Made by a program: the position numbers and the translations under genes. Positions 8,033 to 15,850 of a DNA stretch of 16,487 nucleotides are shown piece by piece. The first letter of the stretch is position 1. Every line of letters begins with the position of its first letter. A model generated the notes under the pieces. The model did not search any database. It was not told where the DNA came from and saw only the letters and a list, made by a program, of their open reading frames with translations. Source of the stretch: Bacillota bacterium (GTDB lineage: Bacteria; Bacillota; Clostridia; Peptostreptococcales; Anaerovoracaceae); NCBI GenBank assembly GCA_017543805.1, contig JAFYFK010000091.1, positions 1 through 16,487 of the forward strand, written 5' to 3'.

Positions 8033-9730
8033 TTATGCAACCGGGCCGTGGCCGTAGTTGACGCCCTTGTTGAGCTTGTCCGGGCCTTCGACTTTCTTCT
8101 CGGCCTTGGGCGCTTCTTTCTCGGGCTCCTCTATGCCAAGATCGATCTTTGCCTGCTTCTCAGCATCGAGTCCTTCCTTCTCGATCAGCTTTCTGGTCAG
8201 GTAAGAGGGATGCTCGGGCTTGAAGTTGCGTACGCCGTTGATCATGTCCATCTGCTTATCAACGAGCCTGTTTATATATCTTCCCTTGGTAAGCTCGTGC
8301 AGCAGGCGCATGCTGTCGCTGAGATCCTTGCCCTCCTCGCCCAGATGGTCTGCAGCATGTTTGTTCTGGTAGTCGACTATGGTCCCGACGGCTTCCATGA
8401 CCTCTTCCGGGCTGTGTTTGACTTTCTCGTCATCGCCGGGCAGAAGTTTATTTACGCTGTCAACGATCGGCTTAAGGTCCGGATTCTGTTCCACACGCTC
8501 TTCGAGCCTGTCAAGCGAAAAGGTCGGATAACCGTTGAGCTCCAGCTGGCCGTCTGCGTCGAGCATGGCGTCGCAGGACGTCTTTATGTCGCCTGCCTCG
8601 GTCGCAAAGCCGACGAAGTCACCTTTTAAGAGCTTGTCCACGTTTTCCTTATCGGCGACCATGATCTTGAAGTTCTTATCCTTCATGAACTCCTGGGTCT
8701 TTTTCTGCAATGCCTTTTTGTCGAACGGATCCTCCGGCTTCTTGCGGCTCAGCTCGTTTGCCGCGGCCATTTTAGCTGCCTGGGCAAGCTTTGAGCCGAC
8801 GACCGGCTTTCCTGCGTTCTTTTTTATGTAATCGGAGTAATCTCTGTATTCCTGCTCGGGGACCAGCTTCGGCGTCTTGGGGTCCTGAACGCCGGCCATT
8901 TCGTAGTTTACGTGGACCCAGTCGGCGTCGATCGCAGCAGGTTTTATTGCTTCCATATAGCGCCCGTGAAGATCGAATTCGCGGGGTTTTTCCGCAGGGT
9001 TTTTCGCGAGGAATTTCTCAAAGGTCTGTTCCAGCCTTCCGCCGTGGCCGTGCTCCATCGTCTTGCTGTCTACCTTCGGCAGCACTTCCTCGGCATATTT
9101 CTTGAATTCCGGGTCGCCCATCAGCTTGGCAGCCTGATTCTTGATCTCCGCCATAGTGAGTGTATTTTTATCGATGTTGGCGCGCTTTCCGAACTTGGCG
9201 TCGGCAAGCTGTCTTGCGGCGAATATCATCGCGACTTTTTCCGGAGTAGTTTTCGGGTCGTACTTTTTGATGCCCTTCTGTATCTCCTCGATCCACTTCG
9301 CGGCGCTCTTCTGTTCGCCGGATGCGTGCAGTATGGATTCCGCCTTTTTGCATTCCATATTGTTGATATGATCTGAGTATTTTTTGGTAAGCTCCTTTTC
9401 TTCGCCCTCAAGTTTCCCTAAATTGCGGAGAACAGCTACCGCATGCGTACCGAGTTCTTCCTGCTGTTCGTCGAGAGTCCTGCTGTCGATCGTTCCTTTA
9501 TTGATCCTTTCGGAACACTCTCTGAGTCCGGATGTGAGTTTTCCGAGGCGCGTATGCAGTCTTCTCATTTCATCGCTGCCCTTATGATCTTCGAGGTAGT
9601 TGCCGACCGCCGAATAGAGGAACTCGAGATTTCTTACATCGGGATCAGTAAACGTTTTGTCGCTTCCGTCATATTTCCTGTAGACCTGTGTCAGATGACC
9701 GGCGTAATCTCTTCCGGTTTTTCTTGCCAT
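8033..9730 (-). CDS. Charged helical protein of unknown function, co-regulated with the paralog operon
   Basis: I do not recognise this 565-residue protein. It has no signal peptide or membrane segment, is rich in Lys and Glu, and looks mostly helical. The start is set at MARKTGRDY, preceded by GGAAAGGACGG; an in-frame start at 9868 is upstream of the promoter and is rejected. Residues about 163-241 and 310-375 resemble each other (AAR/AAK helix, then I/F-D-K, then a DPEFKKYAEE- or DKNFKIMVAD-like segment), suggesting an old internal duplication. The tail after residue 530 is low-complexity (Pro, Lys, Glu) and ends in a Gly-Pro-containing sequence, loosely like the GGPQ endings of the neighbouring paralogs. 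It lacks their N-terminal module. It is a single-gene unit with its own promoter and terminator, and the promoter is nearly identical to that of the next operon. Confidence 0.88.
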   Translation of the reverse strand: MARKTGRDYAGHLTQVYRKYDGSDKTFTDPDVRNLEFLYSAVGNYLEDHKGSDEMRRLHTRLGKLTSGLRECSERINKGTIDSRTLDEQQEELGTHAVAVLRNLGKLEGEEKELTKKYSDHINNMECKKAESILHASGEQKSAAKWIEEIQKGIKKYDPKTTPEKVAMIFAARQLADAKFGKRANIDKNTLTMAEIKNQAAKLMGDPEFKKYAEEVLPKVDSKTMEHGHGGRLEQTFEKFLAKNPAEKPREFDLHGRYMEAIKPAAIDADWVHVNYEMAGVQDPKTPKLVPEQEYRDYSDYIKKNAGKPVVGSKLAQAAKMAAANELSRKKPEDPFDKKALQKKTQEFMKDKNFKIMVADKENVDKLLKGDFVGFATEAGDIKTSCDAMLDADGQLELNGYPTFSLDRLEERVEQNPDLKPIVDSVNKLLPGDDEKVKHSPEEVMEAVGTIVDYQNKHAADHLGEEGKDLSDSMRLLHELTKGRYINRLVDKQMDMINGVRNFKPEHPSYLTRKLIEKEGLDAEKQAKIDLGIEEPEKEAPKAEKKVEGPDKLNKGVNYGHGPVA

Positions 9731-9781
9731 TTTATGTTCCGTCCTTTCCGGTAAAACAAAATAACTGCTTAATTTTTCTAT

Positions 9782-9820
9782 ATCATAAAACGCGCTGTCC
9801 AACAAATGTCCAACGAAAAA
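9782..9820 (-). promoter_or_regulatory. Promoter with 11-bp-spaced direct repeat, 8033-9730 gene
   Basis: On the minus strand two exact copies of GTTGGACA (9807-9814 and 9796-9803) are spaced 11 bp start to start. An 8-nt gap then leads to TATGAT (9782-9787), a good -10 element. Predicted transcription starts near 9775, giving a 45-nt leader before the ATG at 9730. The layout is the same as at 7932-7970. A very AT-rich stretch lies upstream (about 9827-9850) and could serve as an UP element. Confidence 0.65.
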
Positions 9821-9892
9821 CACCCTATTTTTTATAAATAAAAGGTAATTTTTGCGGATCAGGGACAATATTCAGCGGAAAAAGCAAATTAA

Positions 9893-9936
9893 AAAGCCGT
9901 CAGAGTCGGAAAAGGATTTCTGCCTCTGACGGCTTT
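9893..9936 (-). terminator. Terminator of the ABC export cassette
   Basis: A 13-bp perfect stem (AAAGCCGTCAGAG at 9924-9936 on the minus strand, pairing with 9893-9905) with an 18-nt loop leads straight into a T tract. It lies 11 bp past the stop codon of the GldG-like gene. The rest of the intergenic stretch up to 9820 holds no other feature I can support. Confidence 0.93.
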
Positions 9937-9947
9937 ATGTTTCTTTA

Positions 9948-11369
9948 TTACTTCCTCTGTCTTCTGAGAGTGATCACAAGACCCACAAGGAAATACAGGA
10001 GCGGGATCACCGCGACGAGCACAACTGTCATGATATTTCCGACACTGCTCGGAATGGTCAGGTAGTTGTATCCGAGATCCTTCTGGTGAATGGCTATGCT
10101 GCTGTGAGCGTCGCACATCCAGTTGAGGGAGTTGACGTAGACCTCCTGGTTTGCGCCGGAAACGCGGATGTTGGTGTCGTAGTCCGCGATGTACGCCGAG
10201 GAGTACCAGACGATCTGGGCGCCCGTGTTGCTGTCGGAGATAGCTACGCCGATCAGGAACTGGCCTTCTTCGTCGCCCTCTTCCTTATCGTACGAGTGCA
10301 TGCTGAACCCGTCAGCCTTGGAGACCGCCTGTTCGCTGGTGACCATAAGACGTTCGATCTCGATGCCTTCGGGAGGATTCTCCTCTTTGGTCATTCCCTG
10401 GGTTATCGGAAGCATGACCTTATAGTTGTGGTCACGGACCGGAGTGGTGATCTCGTGGGTGATCAGCTGCGGAACGATATAGTACGGCGACTGGTAAGCG
10501 TAGTTTTCCTCGCTCGGCTCGACGATTATGCCCTTATGCAGGGTGACGCCGTATTCCTTCATCATTTCGGTTATATTTACGAGCAGGCTGCCGTCGTTGG
10601 AGGCGCCTGTGCTCAGAAGGAGCTTTCCGCCCTTGCTGAGGAACGCCTTGACCTTTGCGATCTCATCGTCCGAGAAATCGCTCTTGGGCGCGTGGATGAT
10701 CAGCGCGTCGCAGTCTTCCGGGATCTCTCCGTTGTCGAGGAACGAGAATGACTTGAAGTCGATATTGTCCCTCTTTATCATCGTCTGATAGATGCCGGGG
10801 ATGGCTTCTTCGCCGTGCCCGGTGGTCGCGTAGACGACCGGAAGGTTCTCGCGGATGACATAGTCGACGCCGGCCGCGATAACATCCTCGCCTGCAAACT
10901 TGTAATCGTACTTTCCGTCTTCGTAGTAGTGCGAAAGATCGATGTCGAACATGTCCATATAGTCGAGGTACTGCGATTTGTCGCCGCAGACCACGGCAAT
11001 GCTGTTCTCAAGATCTTCGCCTACATTATCGGTAAACATGGACGAGAAATCTGGGTTGACCTTCGGGTCGACATGCGTGATCCTCAGGTGGTCGCTCAGG
11101 CCGTCGAACTTGTCGATCAGAAGCTGCAGCTTCGGGTCCTCGTTTCCGGCTGTTACCATCCAGTAGAGCTCGACGTCCTTATCGAGGCCCTTGATAAGAT
11201 TTACTGTCTGGTCGGACAAGGTGAAGAGGCTTGCTCCGGTAAGGTCGATCTGGGTGACCGACGCGGGCAGCTTTGCGGCAAGCACATTGACGCCGACGAG
11301 TATCGCCAGGGCAAGAAGAACAGCCAGAACGCTGTAACCGCCTATGCGGAATGCTTTATCGTTTTTCAT
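9948..11369 (-). CDS. GldG-family ABC transporter auxiliary protein
   Basis: The protein has 473 residues from the ATG at 11369. One membrane helix lies near the N-terminus (about 11-33), a second sits at the C-terminus (about 446-467, followed by RRQRK), and a large, presumably extracytoplasmic domain lies between. Features typical of the GldG/ABC_transp_aux family are SLFTLSDQT after the first helix, TGHGEE at about 183-188, a LIIHAPKSDFSDDE segment, LLLSTG, and SLNWM near the end. In Bacteroidetes the related proteins take part in gliding; in Firmicutes the substrate of these cassettes is not established. The ATG is preferred over an in-frame GTG at 11378 because AGGAGG lies 8 nt before the ATG and overlaps the GTG. 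The ATG shares one base with the stop codon of the permease gene (TGATG), indicating translational coupling. Confidence 0.88.
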   Translation of the reverse strand: MKNDKAFRIGGYSVLAVLLALAILVGVNVLAAKLPASVTQIDLTGASLFTLSDQTVNLIKGLDKDVELYWMVTAGNEDPKLQLLIDKFDGLSDHLRITHVDPKVNPDFSSMFTDNVGEDLENSIAVVCGDKSQYLDYMDMFDIDLSHYYEDGKYDYKFAGEDVIAAGVDYVIRENLPVVYATTGHGEEAIPGIYQTMIKRDNIDFKSFSFLDNGEIPEDCDALIIHAPKSDFSDDEIAKVKAFLSKGGKLLLSTGASNDGSLLVNITEMMKEYGVTLHKGIIVEPSEENYAYQSPYYIVPQLITHEITTPVRDHNYKVMLPITQGMTKEENPPEGIEIERLMVTSEQAVSKADGFSMHSYDKEEGDEEGQFLIGVAISDSNTGAQIVWYSSAYIADYDTNIRVSGANQEVYVNSLNWMCDAHSSIAIHQKDLGYNYLTIPSSVGNIMTVVLVAVIPLLYFLVGLVITLRRQRK

Positions 11370-12232
11370 CAGCTCCACCTCCTCTTCTCAAGCGACTGCA
11401 CAGTCAGGAAGATAAAGAAAGCTGTGACAGAAACGGTGTATACGACGCCGGAAAGGTCCAGCACCCCGTTGATGTAGGTGCTGAAGCGCGAGAACAGCGA
11501 AATGTTCGGAACGACGCGCGGGAACAGGTTTATGAACGGCGTGCGGTTATGCTTGTAGAGAATGCCCGCTACCGCCATGGCGACGGCGAATACTCCGACC
11601 GATGTCGGCCAGCTCTTGGTCATGACCCAGATGAACAGGGAGACCAGCGCGGCGACAGCGGCGATAGCTATGAGCGACCACTTGGGCTGTACCGGAAGCA
11701 GCTTTGCGAGGGCTGTGATGAAGTAATTGAACAGCATCAGCACGAAGCACGCGCCCGCGGCTACAGCCTGGCTCTCAGTCAGTGACGAGATGAACATTCC
11801 CATGGAGATCAGCGACGCGCCGAGCAGGAAGAACCCGAGCAGCGAGCCGTAAGCCATCGAGAAAGTAACAGGTCCGAAAGCTCTGAGAACGAGCGGGTAA
11901 ATGCACATTATCCCTACCGGGATGGCCAGTATCACGAGCGCGGCGAAGAACTTGCCGAGCACTACCTTTGTCATCGAGATCGGCAGCGAGTAAAGAAGCT
12001 GGTCTGTCTTCTGGCGGCGCTCCTCGGCGATCATCCTCATCGTAAGGACAGGAATTATCGCTATGAATATGAATACCATGCTGCTCGGCACGTATTCAAA
12101 ATTGCCCAGCTGCGACGAAACGTTGGCAGCCACGGTGTAGATCCCGGCAAACAAAAGGACGAAGGTCCCGAACACGTAACCGGAGATGCTTGTAAAATAC
12201 ATGTTCATTTCGTGTTTGAATATTGCTTTCAT
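11369..12232 (-). CDS. ABC-2 type permease, GldF-like
   Basis: This 287-residue membrane protein has about six to eight hydrophobic segments, the first at about 15-38 and the last near 262-280. After the second segment it carries AEERRQKTDQLLYSLPIS, the conserved cytoplasmic coupling stretch of GldF/NosY-like ABC-2 permeases. It is the membrane channel subunit of an exporter with the ATPase encoded just upstream. Its ATG overlaps the ATPase stop codon by four bases (ATGA), and its own stop overlaps the next start by one base, so the three genes are one translationally coupled operon. The transported substrate cannot be read from the sequence. Confidence 0.9.
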   Translation of the reverse strand: MKAIFKHEMNMYFTSISGYVFGTFVLLFAGIYTVAANVSSQLGNFEYVPSSMVFIFIAIIPVLTMRMIAEERRQKTDQLLYSLPISMTKVVLGKFFAALVILAIPVGIMCIYPLVLRAFGPVTFSMAYGSLLGFFLLGASLISMGMFISSLTESQAVAAGACFVLMLFNYFITALAKLLPVQPKWSLIAIAAVAALVSLFIWVMTKSWPTSVGVFAVAMAVAGILYKHNRTPFINLFPRVVPNISLFSRFSTYINGVLDLSGVVYTVSVTAFFIFLTVQSLEKRRWS

Positions 12233-13251
12233 TCTGCCACCGCCTCACTTTCAGCGCCGGTCGACTGCTGTCTGGCCTTCTGGATCTCCTCTTCGGATAC
12301 GTCGCGGTTCTCCTGAGCGTCCTGGGTAAGCTCGATAAATATGGTCTCGAGGCTGGCGCGCTCCGGGGTCATGCTCAGCAGCGTGCAGCCGGCTTTGCTG
12401 AACGCTTTGAATATTGCGCTCGTAAACATGTCGGGAACTATGTAGCGGCTTCCGAGCTTGAGCCTGCAGCGGCCGTCTTCATCCTGAAGCACCGTGGTCT
12501 CGGTAATGCCCTTGACGCCCTGCAGGATCTCCTGCGCTTTGGCAGCGGAGGTCTCGGCCTCCAGCATTACGGTGACGAAGCCCGCAAACTGCTTTTCCAG
12601 GTTTTCCGGAGTGTCGCAGGCGACGAGCTTGCCCTTGGATATGATGAGCACGACCTCGCATACAGCCTGCACTTCGGAAAGTATATGGCTGCTGAGTATT
12701 ACGGTGTGATCCTTGCCCAGCTCGCGGATGAGCTCGCGGATCTCGATTATCTGCATCGGGTCGAGGCCTACTGTGGGCTCGTCAAGGATTATCACCTCGG
12801 GATGGCCGATGAGCGCCTGCGCGATGCCTACACGCTGTCTGTAACCTTTGGAAAGATGCTTGATAAGGCGGTTGCGCATGTGCTTTATCTTCGTCTTTTC
12901 CATTACGTACTCTATCTGCTCGGGGATATCCTTTTTGGCTACTCCCTTTGCCTCTGCGACAAACTGCAGGTATTCCTGCGGGGTGCTGTCCAGATAGAGA
13001 GGCGGAAGCTCCGGCAGATAGCCGATAAGCTGCTTCGCCTTCATAGCGTCTCTGAAAATGTCATGGCCGCCGATCTTTACCGAACCCTGCGTGGCGGAAA
13101 GACAGCCGGTCATGATGTTCATTGTCGTCGACTTCCCGGCGCCGTTGGGCCCGAGGAAGCCGTATATCTGTCCCTTTTCTATCTTGAAGGACAGATCGTA
13201 GACCGCGGTGTGGTCTCCGTAGACTTTTGTAAGATGACTGACTTCGATCAT
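12229..13251 (-). CDS. ABC transporter ATP-binding protein, GldA-like
   Basis: This 340-residue ATPase energises the exporter. Visible motifs are Walker A GPNGAGKST (34-42), the signature LSKGYRQR (133-140, a common variant of LSGGQ in this subfamily), Walker B VIILDEPT (153-160), the D-loop GLDP (162-165) and the H-loop His189 in SSHI. A C-terminal extension of about 100 residues after the nucleotide-binding domain fits the GldA/CcmA-like export ATPases. I start it at MIEVSHLTKVYG because AGGAGG lies 7 nt before that ATG and the family normally begins there; an in-frame start at 13284 adds 11 residues without support. It is the first gene of the ATPase-permease-GldG operon, with a likely extended -10 promoter upstream. 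Confidence 0.93.
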   Translation of the reverse strand: MIEVSHLTKVYGDHTAVYDLSFKIEKGQIYGFLGPNGAGKSTTMNIMTGCLSATQGSVKIGGHDIFRDAMKAKQLIGYLPELPPLYLDSTPQEYLQFVAEAKGVAKKDIPEQIEYVMEKTKIKHMRNRLIKHLSKGYRQRVGIAQALIGHPEVIILDEPTVGLDPMQIIEIRELIRELGKDHTVILSSHILSEVQAVCEVVLIISKGKLVACDTPENLEKQFAGFVTVMLEAETSAAKAQEILQGVKGITETTVLQDEDGRCRLKLGSRYIVPDMFTSAIFKAFSKAGCTLLSMTPERASLETIFIELTQDAQENRDVSEEEIQKARQQSTGAESEAVAE

Positions 13252-13291
13252 AGACGATCCTCCTGTTATAGTGTCTATTTTCAACCTGCCT

Positions 13292-13300
13292 ATTGTACCA
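13292..13300 (-). promoter_or_regulatory. Likely extended -10 promoter of the ABC cassette
   Basis: On the minus strand TGGTACAAT matches the extended -10 form TGnTATAAT with one change. The -35 region is a run of T and C with no good TTGACA match. The predicted transcription start near 13285 lies about 34 nt before the ATG. I see no terminator between the radical SAM gene and this site, so read-through is possible. Confidence 0.55.
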
Positions 13301-13337
13301 CTAATAAAGAAAAAAAGAAATTATTGTGAAGAAAATC

Positions 13338-14621
13338 TTACTTTATCGGCGAAATATACTTTGCGCAGAACGGTTTTATCTTTCCGCCGTCGTAAACATG
13401 AAGGCTGCAGCTGCGCAGTCTCTCTATATTGAGATTCATAGCGTCCTGGAAAGCCATGGCCGACAGGGTCAGGCTCCTGTGGCGCAGGCTGTACAGGAAG
13501 GTGTCGAAATCCATCTCGTCGGAGATCTCCCCGGCAGGCGCGGGCTCGTCGGCCGCCCTCGTCCAGTGGCGCGCGACATACTCTCTGTTGTCCTTTTCGC
13601 AGCCTCTGGCGCGCGAGGAATGCGTAATGGAGCTGAGGGCTTTGAGCCTTCCGCCCTGCATAATGAGAAATGACGCGTGGAAGCCGCAGAGCGGATGGTC
13701 GCAGCGCGAAGGCATAAAGCTTTCCTGCGCTGTGCCGGCCTGTGAGCAGATATCCGCCATTAGCCTGTCCAGCGTGTATCTGTCCTCTGCCTCCGGCTTT
13801 TCCGGATACCTGCCGAAGAAGGATACCGGCTGGAAATGTACGCCCCTGACCGCGGGAGCGAGGGATACCGCCAGGGATATGATGTTTCCGAGATCCCCGT
13901 CGTTTACGCCTTTGACCACGGTCGGGACAAGCGTGACCCCTATCCCCGCCTCCGAGCAGGCCTGTACGGCCTTCAGTTTGGTCTCCAGCAGCGCTGTTCC
14001 GCGCAGCGCTTTGTATATTTCGTCATCCGTGCCGTCAAACTGCAGAAAGACTATGTCGAGTCCGGCATCTGCAAGGCGCCGGGCATATTCCGGGTCATCA
14101 GCCAGGCGTATCCCGTTGGTATTTACCTGTGTGTAGCTGCAGCCCGCGTCTTTCGCGAAGCGGACAAGTTCAGGCAGGTCGTCCCGGAGCGTCGGTTCGC
14201 CCCCGGAGAACTGAAGCAGCGGCTGTCCGCACTGCTTTACGATATCGATAATGGCAGCCCTGCACTCTTCCGCGGACATATCTTCGTCGGATTCCCCGCC
14301 GCGGGCAAAACAGAAGCTGCAGCGCAGGTTGCAGCGCTTCGTGACCTCCAGCAGCGCGCAGCAGGTGCCTATCCCGTGTTCGGCGCAGATACCGCAGTTT
14401 TCCGGGCAGTGAAGACCGCTTTCTTTATCCATCGGCTCCGCGCCGAGCAGCCAGCCGTCAAAATCAAAAAGGCCTTCCCACACGGGAACGCTGAAATTCC
14501 CGTGCAGCGGGCAGGACTTTTCGAGCAGGATCCTTCCGCTGTCTTCGCGGGTCAGATATGCCGGTATGTTTTTAAGACACACGGGACAGACGGATCGCGT
14601 GTCCCTTATGCGTTCTCCCAT
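13338..14621 (-). CDS. Radical SAM enzyme of the MJ0619/Tes/TrsS-like group (COG1964-like)
   Basis: The protein has 427 residues. The N-terminus has a zinc-ribbon-like part, CPVC at 12-15 and CPLHG at 37-41, typical of COG1964-type enzymes. Another Cys cluster follows (C72, C76, C79, C87, C88). The radical SAM motif CNLRCSFC has its three cluster ligands at C97, C101 and C104. The hallmarks FSGGEPTL, LQFDGTDDEIYKALRG, LVPTVVKGVNDGDLGNI and VRGVHFQPVSFFGRYP follow, then SRCDHPLCG and the C-terminal PFC. Related enzymes methylate pterins or join lipid tails; the substrate here is unknown. I use the ATG at 14621, six nt after GGAG, rather than the TTG at 14633. The gene begins one base after the stop of the GTPase gene, so the two are coupled. 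Confidence 0.88.
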   Translation of the reverse strand: MGERIRDTRSVCPVCLKNIPAYLTREDSGRILLEKSCPLHGNFSVPVWEGLFDFDGWLLGAEPMDKESGLHCPENCGICAEHGIGTCCALLEVTKRCNLRCSFCFARGGESDEDMSAEECRAAIIDIVKQCGQPLLQFSGGEPTLRDDLPELVRFAKDAGCSYTQVNTNGIRLADDPEYARRLADAGLDIVFLQFDGTDDEIYKALRGTALLETKLKAVQACSEAGIGVTLVPTVVKGVNDGDLGNIISLAVSLAPAVRGVHFQPVSFFGRYPEKPEAEDRYTLDRLMADICSQAGTAQESFMPSRCDHPLCGFHASFLIMQGGRLKALSSITHSSRARGCEKDNREYVARHWTRAADEPAPAGEISDEMDFDTFLYSLRHRSLTLSAMAFQDAMNLNIERLRSCSLHVYDGGKIKPFCAKYISPIK

Positions 14622-14622
14622 G

Positions 14623-15684
14623 TCATTCTCCAAGATTAAAGCACTGTTTTTTAAAGATCTTTATTTCCAGCTGATACACTTTTGAAGACTCTTCAACAGC
14701 CTGCGTCATGACCCTGTCCAGTTCCGCCGCGGGGCAGACAGCGTTCGCGTTGAGCACGACGGCAATGCCCGTGCAGGGGCGCTCAAAGCGCCTCGTGATC
14801 TCGACAGGGCGGTCCGTACCGAGCAGATCGACTTTTCCGAAATCCCCTTCCGGTTCCCAGGCGAGCAGCTTGAGATGAGGGACCTCAAAACCGCCCTCTT
14901 TCAGAGCAGCCTGCACCCTCAGGGCAATATCTTTCAGATAATCCGTGCCGTCGAAAGTATTGCAGCAGACCTCCGCGTGATACTGTATGTAATACTCCGT
15001 GAGCCGGTCCATGGCATCGCCGAGAGCTTTATCTTCAAGATCCAGGTCCGGTTCCCGCATGGAAGCCGTTCCGTTTTTAAGGGCAAGTGACAGCTCCTCA
15101 AGCCCCTCTTCCCGCGCGGCGCTTATAAGAAGCACGTCAGTCTGCGGATAGTTTTCCTTAAGCCACGCGCGGTATTCCTCAGCCTCATCCGCTGATATCA
15201 GGTCGCATTTATTAAGGACTATAAGGTCAGCTTCCACAAGCTGCGCGCGCAGTATGCGCGCCGTATCCGCATCATTCCCGCTGCGCAGCAGTTCAACGCT
15301 GCGCGGCTCGATCAGCACCGTAAACGGAGCCATTTCAAACTCACCGGGAAAGCTCCTGCTCATCCCGCGGTAAACATGTTCCAGCGCGCCTACGCCGAAG
15401 CCGGGTATGTCGGAAACTACAAGGTCGCAGCCTTCGCCGTAAAACCTGTTCAGATGCTCCGCCAGCACGCCGTGGCAGAAGCATATGCATTCGTCTGTGA
15501 TCTCCGACGACAGCACGCCGCTGAGCTTTGCCAGCCTGTAGTCCGCCAGGGTCACCCCCGCTCCGAGGTCGTTGGAGATCATGGCGGCTTTGCCGTGGCG
15601 GTCTGTATAATATTTTGTAAGAGCCATCATGGCCGTAGTCTTCCCGGATCCGAGAAAACCGCTGAACACCGCGAATTTTTTCAT
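14623..15684 (-). CDS. CobW/COG0523-like P-loop GTPase
   Basis: The protein has 353 residues. The P-loop GFLGSGKT (9-16) is the COG0523 form, SDIPGFG at 91-97 stands in place of the usual Walker B/ETTG region, and NKCD at 158-161 is the G4 guanine-specificity motif. Where COG0523 metallochaperones have a C-x-C-C metal motif, this protein has ECICFCHG with C66, C68 and C70 (C-x-C-x-C). Family members deliver metals or repair and load cofactors of partner enzymes, so a role in maturing or activating the radical SAM enzyme or its product is a reasonable inference from the coupled gene order. The start has GGGAG four nt upstream. No clear promoter is seen in the short gap after the tRNA-Phe terminator, so weak read-through or a poor AT-rich promoter is possible. 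Confidence 0.85.
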   Translation of the reverse strand: MKKFAVFSGFLGSGKTTAMMALTKYYTDRHGKAAMISNDLGAGVTLADYRLAKLSGVLSSEITDECICFCHGVLAEHLNRFYGEGCDLVVSDIPGFGVGALEHVYRGMSRSFPGEFEMAPFTVLIEPRSVELLRSGNDADTARILRAQLVEADLIVLNKCDLISADEAEEYRAWLKENYPQTDVLLISAAREEGLEELSLALKNGTASMREPDLDLEDKALGDAMDRLTEYYIQYHAEVCCNTFDGTDYLKDIALRVQAALKEGGFEVPHLKLLAWEPEGDFGKVDLLGTDRPVEITRRFERPCTGIAVVLNANAVCPAAELDRVMTQAVEESSKVYQLEIKIFKKQCFNLGE

Positions 15685-15720
15685 GCTGCTCCCGATTAAA
15701 ATTCAATTAACAATTAGCAA

Positions 15721-15759
15721 AAACCCTCGCAATCGGAAATTCGGCAATCGCAAGGGTTT
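15721..15759 (-). terminator. Terminator after tRNA-Phe
   Basis: A 15-bp stem containing three G-U wobble pairs (15745-15759 with 15721-15735) and a 9-nt loop is followed on the minus strand by five T residues. It begins one base past the CCA end of tRNA-Phe and should end the tRNA transcript. Confidence 0.88.
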
Positions 15760-15760
15760 G

Positions 15761-15836
15761 TGGTGCCCAGAACCGGAATCGAACCAGTGACACGCAAATT
15801 TTCAGTCTGCTGCTCTACCGACTGAGCTATCTGGGC
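15761..15836 (-). tRNA. tRNA-Phe (GAA)
   Basis: The 76-nt sequence folds as a full cloverleaf. The acceptor GCCCAGA pairs with TCTGGGC, the D-stem is GCTC/GAGC, and the anticodon loop CTGAAAA gives anticodon GAA. The T-loop is TTCGATT and the CCA is encoded. It is the last gene of the tRNA cluster and is separated from the other five by a palindromic spacer. Confidence 0.97.
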
Positions 15837-15850
15837 ATATTCTGCTTGTC

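Noticed and set aside
9827..9850. Possible weak hairpin terminator upstream of the 9782-9820 promoter
   Set aside because: The pairing is AT-only with several mismatches, and a strong terminator already lies at 9893-9936. An AT-rich UP-like element is the simpler reading.
9731..9868. N-terminal extension of the 8033-9730 gene starting at 9868
   Set aside because: It spans the predicted promoter, and the ATG at 9730 has a good ribosome site.
15696..15718. Candidate promoter for the GTPase gene (TTTAAT as -10)
   Set aside because: The region is AT-rich, but the hexamer 17 nt upstream is only TTTTTG and overlaps the terminator T tract; too weak to annotate.
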